A program made the translations under genes and the position numbers. Shown piece after piece: positions 26,337-34,364 of a DNA stretch of 61,516 nt. The stretch is taken from positions 1 to 61,516 of the IMG/VR virus record IMGVR_UViG_3300036045_000009; one strand, written 5' to 3'. The stretch's first letter is position 1. Every line of letters starts with the position of its first letter. Below the pieces are notes generated by a model. It did not search any database and was not told where the DNA came from. It saw only the letters and a program-made list of their open reading frames with translations. The DNA comes from a virus.

Positions 26337-26777
26337 ATGTTTGGATGGATTGCGACATCGCTGACATGGCTCAAAGCCTTCCAGGGCCCGTGCCTCATCC
26401 TTGCCGGTATCGCGTTCCTCGCGGGGACAGGCGCCGGAGGTTGGGCTGCCTACAAGATCACGGAGTCCCGCGCGCTCACGGCGGAAAACGCGCTCGCCAA
26501 CTTCCGCGCCGAGCTCGCCACCCAGTCGGCCGAGATCGAGCGCGAGGCCGCGGCCAGACAGAAAGCAGCCGCAGATGAACTGCGCGAGCGCGATCAATTC
26601 ATCACCGCGAGCGTGGACGCTATCCCGGCGGAAGTCGCCCGGCTCGTTGCCCCGCAGTTCGCGAAATTGAGGGAATCCGTCAATGACACGCGCTTTGATT
26701 GCCTGCGCCTGCCTCTGCCTGAGCCTTACCTTGACGGCCTGCGCCGGGCAGCCGGCAGCGCCGCCGCGAATCCTTGA
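26337..26777 (+). CDS. i-spanin (Rz-like)
   Basis: A 146-residue protein starting at ATG 26337, one base after the deformylase stop. An N-terminal membrane anchor (CLILAGIAFLAGTGAGGWAA, about residues 19-38) is followed by an Ala/Glu/Arg-rich periplasmic coiled coil. This is the standard inner-membrane spanin layout, and the Rz1-like lipoprotein gene overlaps its 3' end in another frame. Acts in fusing inner and outer membranes during lysis. Confidence 0.8.
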   Translation: MFGWIATSLTWLKAFQGPCLILAGIAFLAGTGAGGWAAYKITESRALTAENALANFRAELATQSAEIEREAAARQKAAADELRERDQFITASVDAIPAEVARLVAPQFAKLRESVNDTRFDCLRLPLPEPYLDGLRRAAGSAAANP

Positions 26778-26943
26778 GGTCCCGGTAGTTGTCCCACCGC
26801 CCGCCGCATGCGCGCGGATACGGGCGCTGCTCCTGCCGTCAGGGTACAGCGCGCAGGACGTGATCGAGGCGCAGCAGCGGTTGATTCTCGAATACGAAGA
26901 GCAGGTGAAAGCGTGCGCTGCGGCTAGGCCACCTTCACCGTGA
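26683..26943 (+). CDS. o-spanin (Rz1-like lipoprotein)
   Basis: An 86-residue lipoprotein starting inside the i-spanin gene (95-base overlap, different frame). The signal sequence ends in lipobox LTAC with C20 as the lipidated residue, followed by a Pro-rich segment (AAPPRILEVPVVVPPP) and a short helical C-terminus. Outer-membrane partner of the Rz-like protein. The last 20 bases overlap the convergent integrase gene, so this is where the rightward late unit meets the leftward early unit. Confidence 0.82.
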   Translation: MTRALIACACLCLSLTLTACAGQPAAPPRILEVPVVVPPPAACARIRALLLPSGYSAQDVIEAQQRLILEYEEQVKACAAARPPSP

Positions 26944-28429
26944 CCTCGAAAGTCGGGGCCCATCCATCGAATCCCCTTGGGGACGCCATAGATAGGCCCA
27001 CGGCGGTCCGGTAGTACAGGCGGCAGCCGAGGTCCTTATCGAGGACCACGCGGTCGACGAGCGACGGCAGGGCCTTCCGCGGCCCCCCAAGTTCCAGTAG
27101 CAGGGCCCGCAGTTTCGTTGGCGTCATCGCCTTCGCCTGCTTATGCAGGGCCGACTCCGCCTCCATTTCCGCGAGCTCGGCGCGCAGTGCCGCGATCTGG
27201 CTCGAGCGCTCTTCGACAAGCCTTGAGAACGTGCCGCCGTCGTCGACAGTCAGTGCGAACGCAGCCGCGCGGCTCTTCTCTTTGTCGAGTTGAATGAGCC
27301 GCTCGCGCAGCGGCTTGCCGGGGTCTGCGGCGAGCCCCGTCGATCGCGCGGCCGCGATCAGTCCGGCGAGGAACTCGTCGGACCGGATGTCCTCCGTTAC
27401 CTTCGTCAGCACCGCGCGGTCGACGACCTCGCACGGGACCAGCTTGCCGGGGCCGTTCGCCGATCGGCGCAGTTTGTAGTACCGCCCGCCCTTGCCCGTC
27501 CACGCCGCGCCGTCCGGCGTGACGAGCAACCCCGTGAGCAGGTACGACGACGCCGCGGCCTTCGCTCTCGACACCGCAGCGCCAACGGGGCTGGTCATCA
27601 GGCGAGCGAGAATGCTCTCGGCATCGGCGTCCGTTATCAGCGCCTCGTGCGTGTCTCGATGCACGACCCATTCCTCACGCGATCGCCGCTTCGTGCCGTG
27701 GCCAGGCTCCTTGTGCACGTTCCACACCGTGTGGCCGGCGTACGTCAGCGCGTTCCACTCCACACCGATCAACGAGGACGGATTGCAGGTGAGGCCCAGG
27801 GACTTCATCGTGACATTGCGCGGTTGTCCGCTGGCTCGCGCCTTGAGATAGCGCCGCATGCGCTCGGCGTCCGCCCCGCGCACGAGCGTCGACTTCATCA
27901 CCGGCTTTCCGTCGCGCATGGCGCCGGTCGCCGTGTGTTTCAGCCGGTAGCCCATCGGCGCGCGCCCGCCAGCCCGAAAGCCGCGCGCGACGTTTTCCCG
28001 CATGCCCATGAGCCCCTTGTCGCGACTCATCAGCGACAGCACTTCGTCCATCGCCTCGAACGAGCTCTCAAGGATTACTTCGGCAATGGGGTCGACGTCG
28101 GCGGGCATACGCGCGTACACGATGGCGACGCCCCGCCGCCGGGCCTGATGCTTGAACGCCTGGGCGATGTAGCGGCGGCGCGCGAGGCGCGATGTGTCAT
28201 AGATGAGCAGTGTGTCCCACCCGCGCTGTGGGTCTTTCAGCGCTGCGAGTAGGTCGACGAAACCGGGACGACGATCCGAAGAGCCTGACTCTACCGCGTC
28301 CTCGAACTCGCGAGCGATCCGCAGCCCGCGTGCCTTCGCAAGTGCCGCGAGCTCGCGCCGCTGCGCGCTGATCGAGACATCACTGCGGTCCTTGCTGCTG
28401 CGCAGGTACGTGGCTGCGTTGTGGCTCAT
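26924..28429 (-). CDS. Large serine recombinase (integrase)
   Basis: A 501-residue site-specific recombinase for prophage integration. The N-terminal resolvase domain shows TYLRSSKDRSDVSISAQ (likely nucleophile S12), then SGSSDRRPGF and LLIYDTSRLARR. The recombinase domain and a C-terminal coiled coil (about 395-440) follow. The zinc-ribbon region (near LLTGLLVTPDGAAWTGKGG) has lost nearly all of the usual four cysteines; only one remains near VPCEVVD. It is last in the leftward early unit. attP should lie near its 5' end, but no core can be recognised by eye. Confidence 0.88.
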   Translation of the reverse strand: MSHNAATYLRSSKDRSDVSISAQRRELAALAKARGLRIAREFEDAVESGSSDRRPGFVDLLAALKDPQRGWDTLLIYDTSRLARRRYIAQAFKHQARRRGVAIVYARMPADVDPIAEVILESSFEAMDEVLSLMSRDKGLMGMRENVARGFRAGGRAPMGYRLKHTATGAMRDGKPVMKSTLVRGADAERMRRYLKARASGQPRNVTMKSLGLTCNPSSLIGVEWNALTYAGHTVWNVHKEPGHGTKRRSREEWVVHRDTHEALITDADAESILARLMTSPVGAAVSRAKAAASSYLLTGLLVTPDGAAWTGKGGRYYKLRRSANGPGKLVPCEVVDRAVLTKVTEDIRSDEFLAGLIAAARSTGLAADPGKPLRERLIQLDKEKSRAAAFALTVDDGGTFSRLVEERSSQIAALRAELAEMEAESALHKQAKAMTPTKLRALLLELGGPRKALPSLVDRVVLDKDLGCRLYYRTAVGLSMASPRGFDGWAPTFEVTVKVA

Positions 28430-28544
28430 CGGTAGGGCGCTTCTCCATCAGTTCCAACACGAGTGGCAGCACGACGAGCGGATCGGGCGCGCCGACCGAC
28501 GGCAACATCGTGACTTGATGAGTGTGCCGCTTCTTTTCAGGCAT
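28380..28544 (-). CDS. Small protein between methyltransferase and integrase
   Basis: A 54-residue frame whose ATG (28544) directly follows the methyltransferase stop (TAAATG), suggesting coupling. It overlaps the first 50 bases of the integrase gene. N-terminus is basic (PEKKRHTHQ), the middle is hydrophobic (PDPLVVLPLVLELMEKR) and the tail is Gln/Pro-rich. Third codon positions are GC-rich, as in real genes here. Could be an integrase-associated factor (for example an excision factor); this is a guess from location. Confidence 0.5.
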   Translation of the reverse strand: MPEKKRHTHQVTMLPSVGAPDPLVVLPLVLELMEKRPTDEPQRSHVPAQQQGPQ

Positions 28545-30584
28545 TTATGGCTCGCCGCCGGCAGCCGAAAGCGGCTCTTCGTGCGACAACGCGAGCCCGT
28601 GCTGTTGACCGCGATGCGTCGCAAGCATCGCCGCGTACTCGCCGTTGATCTCGCAACCGATGAATTGACGGCCGAGTTCGAGCGCGACCTGTGCGGTCGT
28701 GCCGCTGCCCATGAATGGATCGAGAATGACATCGCCTGGGCGAGAGCCAGCGAGTATGCAGCGCCGCGGAAGATTGCGCGGGAACGTGGCGAAGTGCCCC
28801 CCACCGAACGGTTCGGACGGCATCGTCCACACCGAGCGAGCATTGCGCTGAGTCACCAGCCCGGCGACAGCGCCGCTGAAACTCTCGTTCTGACGCGGGC
28901 GGCCGAACTTCGTCCCATCGCCCGTTGACTTCGACTTTGCATGCGCTGCGGGCGTGTGCGGCCCATCGCCACGTGCCCATCCCGCGGCCTTCGGGTTCAC
29001 GCCTCGGCCGCGCGCATTGGCGGTGCCGCTCACCGGCTCTGCGATCGCGGCAGCGTCGTAGTGGTAAGTCTCAGACTTCGCCAACAGGAAGATGTACTCG
29101 TGGGATTTCGTCGGTCGATCCTTGATCGACTCTGGCATCGGATTCGGCTTGCAGTTGTGCGTAAGGACTCCGGATGCCAGCGCAAATAAGTGCGGATTAT
29201 CCTCGACTGCGATGTCCCAAAATCCGCGGGCTCGACTGAGGCGAATCTCTGAAATCTCGCCGCGGTCCGCCTCGTTCCAGTGTCCGCTGCGCTTCCATCG
29301 CCATTCACCTCGGAAGGTTGGTGCATCGCCGTTCTGATAACTCGCCGTTTCGGGCCAGAGCGCCAGCGTCGCGCCGAGCCGCGCAGCGGCTGTACGCAGG
29401 TCGCGTTCAAGCGAATAGTTTCGGCAGAAGCCGAGGCGCCAACGGGCGTTTGCTGTGTCGTCGTGACCGTCTCCATCGAGATAGCCTTGCACTACGCGCA
29501 TCAGAGCGTCGTTTGGTAGACGCCATGCGGCGACCTTCAAGTGCTTGTCGATGGCGACCGATCCGCCGATGTATGCGTCAATTAGCGAGTGCAGGACCGC
29601 CCCGTAGATTCTTACCGCAAGCGATCTTCCTGTAATGGTGTGGCTGCAAGATCCGCCGTAGTGCTTCGCAATCGCCTCGATGCGAGGAAGCCAATCTTGC
29701 TCGTCAGCAGACAGCGACAATTGACGCGCGTTCGCGTTCCCGCTGCGACTTCCCTCAGCAAGATACAATCCGATCAGCCACAGCGCGTCGTTGGTGATGT
29801 ATGTTGGACGCTCGCAATCATCCGGCTCTGGCAACTTGCATGACCGTATGATGTCGCCAACACGCAGGTCGCGTGCCATTACATTGCCACGCTGCGTGGG
29901 CCAGAGATGTCCGCCCGTACAACCGATGCGCTCTCCGGATCGCAGCACGAGTTCGATGCGCTTTTTGTCGTTGTTGCTCGGCCCCCATCCGAGCACGCCC
30001 GTCCACTTCTCGCCGTTCCACAGACGCACTGTCTTTGGGTTAAGGCGCACCAGGTCTTTCACCATCACGGGCATGTCACCTTTCTGTGTGCGCGCGTAAA
30101 CCCAGGCGCCCCCGGAAAGGCACCACACGATGTCGCTTCGCAAGTACCAACCCGCGTCCTGCAGCGCGAAGGCAACGCGCCACGGCTGTCCCATCAGGTC
30201 CTTCGCTTTGAGCCCGGCCGGAGGCCTCCGATTGGCCTCGCGCATGGCCACGCTGTTGCGTGTTGCGGTGAAGCGCCGGTCAGAGCGCTCGCCATTCTTC
30301 CCCTGCCAGCCGGCGCCGCCGTTCTGCGCGTAACTGTCGCCCAGGTTCAGCCAGAGCGTGCCGTCGTCAACGAGCAGGTCGCGCACGAGGTCGAACACTT
30401 CGACCATCGTGTCCACCCACTCGTGCAGGCTCGGCTCGAGGCCGATCTGCCCGGCGGCTTGGTAGTCGCGGAGCCCGAAGTAGGGGGGGCTGGTCACGCA
30501 TATCTGCACCTTCACGCCGTCTGCAATCATCTTCCGCATGAGGTCTCTACAGTCGCCGACGTGTACGCGGTTGAGCCAGGTCAC
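28545..30584 (-). CDS. DNA methyltransferase (N4-cytosine/N6-adenine, beta class) containing an intein
   Basis: A 679-residue precursor. Extein residues 1-154 carry catalytic motif IV TSPPYFGLRDY at 31-41, and residues 478-679 begin CKPNPMPESIKDRPT and carry the AdoMet-binding motif DPFMGSGTTAQVALE near the end. Motif order (IV before I) is the beta class. TSPPY favours N4-cytosine, but N6-adenine is possible. Residues 155-477 are an intein inserted in the conserved IVWCKPNPMPES segment. Once spliced the enzyme would be about 356 residues, normal for the family. No restriction partner is visible, so it is likely an orphan methylase protecting phage DNA or regulating genes. Confidence 0.9.
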   Translation of the reverse strand: MTWLNRVHVGDCRDLMRKMIADGVKVQICVTSPPYFGLRDYQAAGQIGLEPSLHEWVDTMVEVFDLVRDLLVDDGTLWLNLGDSYAQNGGAGWQGKNGERSDRRFTATRNSVAMREANRRPPAGLKAKDLMGQPWRVAFALQDAGWYLRSDIVWCLSGGAWVYARTQKGDMPVMVKDLVRLNPKTVRLWNGEKWTGVLGWGPSNNDKKRIELVLRSGERIGCTGGHLWPTQRGNVMARDLRVGDIIRSCKLPEPDDCERPTYITNDALWLIGLYLAEGSRSGNANARQLSLSADEQDWLPRIEAIAKHYGGSCSHTITGRSLAVRIYGAVLHSLIDAYIGGSVAIDKHLKVAAWRLPNDALMRVVQGYLDGDGHDDTANARWRLGFCRNYSLERDLRTAAARLGATLALWPETASYQNGDAPTFRGEWRWKRSGHWNEADRGEISEIRLSRARGFWDIAVEDNPHLFALASGVLTHNCKPNPMPESIKDRPTKSHEYIFLLAKSETYHYDAAAIAEPVSGTANARGRGVNPKAAGWARGDGPHTPAAHAKSKSTGDGTKFGRPRQNESFSGAVAGLVTQRNARSVWTMPSEPFGGGHFATFPRNLPRRCILAGSRPGDVILDPFMGSGTTAQVALELGRQFIGCEINGEYAAMLATHRGQQHGLALSHEEPLSAAGGEP
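29154..30122 (-). other. Intein with LAGLIDADG homing endonuclease (323 residues)
   Basis: In-frame protein intron covering precursor residues 155-477. It starts with Cys (CLSGGAWVYAR), has a block-B-like GCTGGHLW near 222, and ends with a block-F/G pattern DIAVEDNPHLFALASGVLTHN whose terminal His-Asn is followed by extein Cys478 as the +1 nucleophile. Two LAGLIDADG-like helices are present, LIGLYLAEGS (270-279) and VVQGYLDGDGH (364-374). Both likely catalytic acids are kept, so the endonuclease may be active. It interrupts the methylase at an otherwise conserved site. Confidence 0.92.
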
Positions 30585-30811
30585 GCCTTGGTCTCGTGTT
30601 GCGCGCCCACGATTCTCTGCCCGCAGTTACGGCAGCGCCGCACTCCGCTGGTTATCGGCCCGCCGACATCCTTGTACGTCAGCCCGTGCACGATGTCGTA
30701 GATGACTTTGCGGTTGACGACGTGAAAGTCCGCCAACTTCTTGAGCCCGCAGCCAAGCCGATATTGGTGGCGGATCGTGCGAACGGTCGAGTCTGCGAAA
30801 CGGCGTCTCAC
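30581..30811 (-). CDS. Helix-turn-helix protein with zinc knuckle
   Basis: A 76-residue protein. The segment VRTIRHQYRLGCGLKKLADF followed by NRKVIYDIVHGLTYKDVGGP is the HTH repeat often seen next to HNH nucleases and in phage DNA-binding proteins. A C-terminal CRNCGQ gives one CxxC. It overlaps the methyltransferase start by 4 bases. Upstream, a 16-codon frame starting near 30859 (VSAVTLDDLIDCSKRPLL) ends on the GTG start (GTGA) and may act as a leader. Confidence 0.65.
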   Translation of the reverse strand: MRRRFADSTVRTIRHQYRLGCGLKKLADFHVVNRKVIYDIVHGLTYKDVGGPITSGVRRCRNCGQRIVGAQHETKA

Positions 30812-30860
30812 AACAGCGGCCGTTTGCTGCAGTCGATCAAGTCGTCGAGAGTGACGGCGC

Positions 30861-31454
30861 TCACTGGCTGAGTCTTAGGAACTCAATCACCCACACCCAC
30901 GGGTTCTCGTCCCACGAGCCGGGGCCGCTAATGGACTCCCACATTCGCCGGTAGCACTCCCGCGCCGTCGTGCCGCTCAATACTGTCCCGCACGCGAACA
31001 CGCCCTCAGCGACTGCATCCGCCTCGGTTATGTCCTGCAACCGCTGCACACGTACGTCGGTGACCCTGAGCGTGATGCGGGACATCGCACGAGGCATGTG
31101 GATAGGTGAACGCCACCCGCCATGTGCAGCGACCTTTGGCAGGCGTTTCAACTGCGCGGCGTCGAAGTCCGCGCGGTATAGGCAGTCAAAGTGCGGGGAC
31201 GAGTGCCACGTCTCCCTTACCCAGAGCGTCGTCCCACCGACACGATGCCTTGAATTGACGATATCGCCGGGTTCGCCGTAGGGGCAGCGCATCGACGTGA
31301 TGCCCCGCACTTCGTTCATGTCCACCCACGCGCCGCTTGAACTGTGGAACGGCGCAATCGGCTGCGGCTTCACCACTCGGCGCGTCTGCGACTTCCTGCC
31401 ATACAACAGAGCGCGGATCGAGGAGGCGCTGAAAATTATAGGACGCTCGTTCAC
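30861..31454 (-). CDS. ASCH-like conserved phage protein
   Basis: A 197-residue protein of a family common in temperate phages, sometimes labelled morphogenetic protein. It opens ERPIIFSASSIRALLYGRKS with QTRRVVKPQP, followed by CPYGEPGD, TLWVRETWHS, MPRAMSRITLRVTDVRVQRL and a Trp-rich end WESISGPGSWDENPWVWVIEF. These match the ASCH/PUA-like RNA-binding fold pattern. Biological role is unknown; its early-unit position argues against a structural role. Overlaps the next upstream gene by 4 bases. Confidence 0.75.
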   Translation of the reverse strand: MNERPIIFSASSIRALLYGRKSQTRRVVKPQPIAPFHSSSGAWVDMNEVRGITSMRCPYGEPGDIVNSRHRVGGTTLWVRETWHSSPHFDCLYRADFDAAQLKRLPKVAAHGGWRSPIHMPRAMSRITLRVTDVRVQRLQDITEADAVAEGVFACGTVLSGTTARECYRRMWESISGPGSWDENPWVWVIEFLRLSQ

Positions 31455-31648
31455 CCGCCAGCCTTCAGTTGTTGCAGTTCGATGGTGAGAGGCGCGCCGA
31501 AGTGTTGAGCCGCCTCCATCAGCGCATCGTCCAATTGCCGATACACGTCCGTCCTGAACGTGACGTTGTAAAATGAGTCGATGAACACGACCGAGAATCC
31601 TCGGAACGGGTCAATCACGAGATTTGCATGACCGGAATCCATGCTCAT
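31451..31648 (-). CDS. Small early protein
   Basis: A 65-residue soluble protein (starts MSMDSGHANLVIDPFRGF). Alpha/beta composition and no motif recognised. Coupled by 4-base overlaps to genes on both sides. Confidence 0.6.
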   Translation of the reverse strand: MSMDSGHANLVIDPFRGFSVVFIDSFYNVTFRTDVYRQLDDALMEAAQHFGAPLTIELQQLKAGG

Positions 31649-31896
31649 GTCTTTGCCTCCTGCTCCTTCGCGAGGGCTGCGCGGATGGCGAGGTAAAGAT
31701 CGGTTTCAGTTCGCAGGTGCGGTTGAACTCGTTGGCGATAAGCATCCATAGCGGCGTACACAGCCCCACTCGGCTCCTCCGGCATAACGACTAGCGCTGC
31801 GAGGCGCTCGATCTCGTCGGCAGCATCAGCGGCGATACTTGCGTCCGAGTGCTCGAAGCGCGCGAGGGCGCGAAGCTGATCGACGAGTGTGCTCAT
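31645..31896 (-). CDS. Small helical early protein
   Basis: An 83-residue, mostly helical protein, Ala/Glu-rich. It opens STLVDQLRALARFEHSDAS followed by AADAADEIERL, an N-terminus common among phage ead/Ea22-like small proteins of unknown function. Four-base overlaps on both sides. Confidence 0.65.
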   Translation of the reverse strand: MSTLVDQLRALARFEHSDASIAADAADEIERLAALVVMPEEPSGAVYAAMDAYRQRVQPHLRTETDLYLAIRAALAKEQEAKT

Positions 31897-32174
31897 GGCA
31901 CCCCAGGATTCGCCTGCGGGAACAGCGTGCCGTCGTGCTCTTCGAGCAAACGCAGTCGAATCGTCTCTGTGCCGATGATGGTTCGCTGACTTTCAAGTAT
32001 GGCTCGGCCCTTCGCGTCGAAGCTGAAGTCAGAGTGCCCGCCTCTGTTGAAGCGCGCCGCACCGAGTCCAGCGGGGTCGCAGGGAACCTTCAGAAGCCAA
32101 ACGGGTTTTCGTTGGCCCAGCTTGTCGAAGAAGTCGAATCGTTGCCACGGATTGTCAGGCGATTCTGTGTTCAC
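31893..32174 (-). CDS. Early protein of unknown function
   Basis: A 93-residue protein starting at GTG 32174 (overlapping the upstream stop). Contains DNPWQRFDFFDKLGQRKPVW and a basic Gly-rich middle. No family recognised. Confidence 0.6.
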   Translation of the reverse strand: MNTESPDNPWQRFDFFDKLGQRKPVWLLKVPCDPAGLGAARFNRGGHSDFSFDAKGRAILESQRTIIGTETIRLRLLEEHDGTLFPQANPGVP

Positions 32175-32989
32175 GCCTGCTCCTGATGTGTCGCTTCCAT
32201 TTCTGCGGCCGCGTTCTCAATCTTCGCCAGTAGTTCGGTCATCGCCGCCGCGTGCTGTCGTAACATCGTGGGCGCGGCGTGCAGACCTCCGCGCCAGTTA
32301 AGTTCTTCCAGAGACTTGACGATGCCGCCGATTGCTCCAGCGTTGTACGATTTGAGCGTGATGCCCGATGCCTTCTCGAACTCGGCCACGGCGTCGCGCA
32401 GGTCTCGGAGCTCTCGCGCGGCAATGCCGCCGGCGCGCTCTAACTGAGCCCTGTACATGCGCTCTTGTTCGCGCGTCCGTTCTTCTATGGCCGAGCGCAC
32501 ATCGGGGCTCGATATGAGATCGTCCTGCAACTTCCGCAGCAGCCCAACCGTGAATCCCCAGGGCATGTTGTCGCGGTCATTGGGCAACTTTTGCGCCGGG
32601 CGCTGCACGCGCAGCCCGTGTTTCGTCGCCGTCATCCAGCCCCAACACGCCGGGATCTCATCGACCTTCGCGACCGACGGATCGCCTGTGACCAGCCAAA
32701 AGTAGTCGCAGATGGCGACGAACGGATCGGCTTTGTTGACGTGCTTCAACTCGCGCAGCCAGTCCGAGCGAGACACTTTGAGCTCGAACGCGGAGACGTT
32801 TCGCCCCACGGACTTCCAAATCCCGATGGCAACGGCGTCGATACGTCGGCGCGCGTCGAGACTCACGGCATCGGGCACGTCGAAGAACAGGGCGTAGCGA
32901 ACGCGGTCGTACTTGGCGCGAAGCAGGTCCTCAAGCTGCGCGGTCGTCAGCTTCGGCTCGTCCTCAAGCGCCAGTTCTGGGGAACTCAT
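32171..32989 (-). CDS. MmcB-like PD-(D/E)XK nuclease-type protein
   Basis: A 272-residue protein. The core RRRIDAVAIGIWKSVG followed by VSAFELKVSRSDWLRELK has the Asp and Glu-x-Lys spacing of restriction-fold nucleases and resembles the MmcB DNA-repair family. A CDYFWLVTGD strand and WGWMTATKHGL follow, as in those proteins. The C-terminal third is helical. Likely acts on DNA in replication or repair; specificity unknown. Four-base overlaps on both sides. Confidence 0.65.
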   Translation of the reverse strand: MSSPELALEDEPKLTTAQLEDLLRAKYDRVRYALFFDVPDAVSLDARRRIDAVAIGIWKSVGRNVSAFELKVSRSDWLRELKHVNKADPFVAICDYFWLVTGDPSVAKVDEIPACWGWMTATKHGLRVQRPAQKLPNDRDNMPWGFTVGLLRKLQDDLISSPDVRSAIEERTREQERMYRAQLERAGGIAARELRDLRDAVAEFEKASGITLKSYNAGAIGGIVKSLEELNWRGGLHAAPTMLRQHAAAMTELLAKIENAAAEMEATHQEQA

Positions 32990-33483
32990 GTGACGCTCAT
33001 CGGCGCAAACAGGGTCAACGGCGTATCCGACCGAATGAACAGCGGATGCTTCGGGCTGCCGCCCTTGTTAAATCCGAGGCATTGGACGTCGCCGTAATTC
33101 GCGAGAAGTTTCATCACCGGCTGCGCATCCTCTTGCTTGGCATGTCGTCCCCAGGCGGCGACGATGATCTGCGCATCGGCCGCCAACTCGAACAGGTGCT
33201 CGCGGTTGTGAGGCCCGACCGGATACGGGGCATCCCACAGTGCGGCGGGATACGTCGACCGATATGCGTAGACATTGCCGACCGAAATCGAGCCGCAACC
33301 GTTGGCCTTCGCAATTCTCACGCATGCGCGGATGGTGTTGTCGTCGCGCGTGCCGTCAGCCGTACTTGGGTTCAGCATCACGAACAGCATCCGAGGTCCT
33401 TCGGCTTCCCACCGACGATGGAGCTCGTAGCGGTACTGCTTGCAATGGCTGAACAGCGCGTACCTCTTCACAAAGGTGCTCAT
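32986..33483 (-). CDS. DUF1643-family protein
   Basis: A 165-residue protein. I chose ATG 33483 because it overlaps the upstream stop and fits the family length. Shows the DUF1643 hallmarks: RMLFVMLNPSTADGTRDDNT, SISVGNVYAYRSTYP, IIVAAWGRHA and a Pro-Leu-rich end. Function of the family is unknown; members are widespread in phages and mobile elements. Confidence 0.82.
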   Translation of the reverse strand: MSTFVKRYALFSHCKQYRYELHRRWEAEGPRMLFVMLNPSTADGTRDDNTIRACVRIAKANGCGSISVGNVYAYRSTYPAALWDAPYPVGPHNREHLFELAADAQIIVAAWGRHAKQEDAQPVMKLLANYGDVQCLGFNKGGSPKHPLFIRSDTPLTLFAPMSVT

Positions 33484-33662
33484 TGGAAAAGGGCCTCCGC
33501 CGTCCAATACAGCGACCCGCATTGATCGCATCCGTTGCGATAGCGCTCGCCGAACTCGCCGGGGCAGTCCTGCCATACATGGCCGCACGCAACGCAGGTC
33601 ATGCGCTGCTTCTCGTGCGCGTGGCACATGGGGCATCGGCGCGTCACTTCGGCGCTCGTCAA
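33480..33662 (-). CDS. Zinc-ribbon miniprotein
   Basis: A 60-residue protein with three CxxC pairs (CPMC, CVAC, CDQC) plus a His, so it probably binds one or two zinc ions. Size and pairing resemble small phage proteins that bind nucleic acid or host transcription factors. Overlaps both neighbours by 4 bases. Confidence 0.65.
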   Translation of the reverse strand: MTSAEVTRRCPMCHAHEKQRMTCVACGHVWQDCPGEFGERYRNGCDQCGSLYWTAEALFQ

Positions 33663-33883
33663 GGCAGCGTTCTCCCGAGCACGCCGTACAGGTAGTCGCG
33701 CAGTACATCTGGCGCGCCGCCGTGCACGTAGAAGTGGTTGAACACGAGATCCGCAGAGGCGCGAAGGTCCAATTCACTCGGAGAATCGACGGGCTTCTTG
33801 GCGCGTGCGTCGAGCTCGCGCACTAAGTCTGAGGTATCGACATCGCCAAGGTCGACTTCCGCTCGTACGACTATCGTCGTCAC
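33659..33883 (-). CDS. Small early protein
   Basis: A 74-residue acidic protein. GTG 33883 overlaps the upstream stop (GTGA) and gives the start TTIVVRAEVDLGDVDTSDLV. No motif recognised. Confidence 0.58.
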   Translation of the reverse strand: MTTIVVRAEVDLGDVDTSDLVRELDARAKKPVDSPSELDLRASADLVFNHFYVHGGAPDVLRDYLYGVLGRTLP

Positions 33884-34263
33884 TGGCCGCTCCTCGCAAA
33901 CGCGACGACGCGCGCGCAGGTTTCCACATCGAACATGCCGATGTGGCAGTCTCGGTCGTCGATCCCGAGGTGCTTCGCCAGCCGACGGTACGCTTCGCTG
34001 CGGCGGATCTTGCGAGACTTCCACAGCGGATCGAACGCATCGTGCGCGCGGATTTTTGCCGCCCGCAGTTCGGCATTCGCAAGGCGCCCGAGTGGATTCT
34101 CGGTGCCGGGATGGCAACCGACGTAAGCGTCGCAGGGTGCGCAGCGCCAGAATCTCAGGCGATCGAGGTCCGGCCGGTGCGGGTAGATGGCGCTGCCGCC
34201 TACCAGTTCGGCATGGCCGCGGCAGTATTCACAGCGCACCGCTGCACGAATTGACGTGCTCAT
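33880..34263 (-). CDS. DUF3268-like zinc-finger protein
   Basis: A 127-residue protein. ATG 34263 is chosen for GGAG six bases upstream. Contains CEYCRGHAELVGGSAIYPHR, FWRCAPCDAYVGCHPGT, PLGRLANAELRAAKIRAHDA and DCHIGMFD, the pattern of the DUF3268 (zinc-finger-containing) family found in phages. Likely DNA-associated; no experimental role known to me. Confidence 0.8.
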   Translation of the reverse strand: MSTSIRAAVRCEYCRGHAELVGGSAIYPHRPDLDRLRFWRCAPCDAYVGCHPGTENPLGRLANAELRAAKIRAHDAFDPLWKSRKIRRSEAYRRLAKHLGIDDRDCHIGMFDVETCARVVAFARSGQ

Positions 34264-34364
34264 GCGATCTCCATAAGGAGCCCGCGCCGCCGCCGCTGCA
34301 CACGTGTCACACCAGGGCACGGCATGACGGGGAGGATTCGCGGCGACGGCACGGGCGATTCAGT

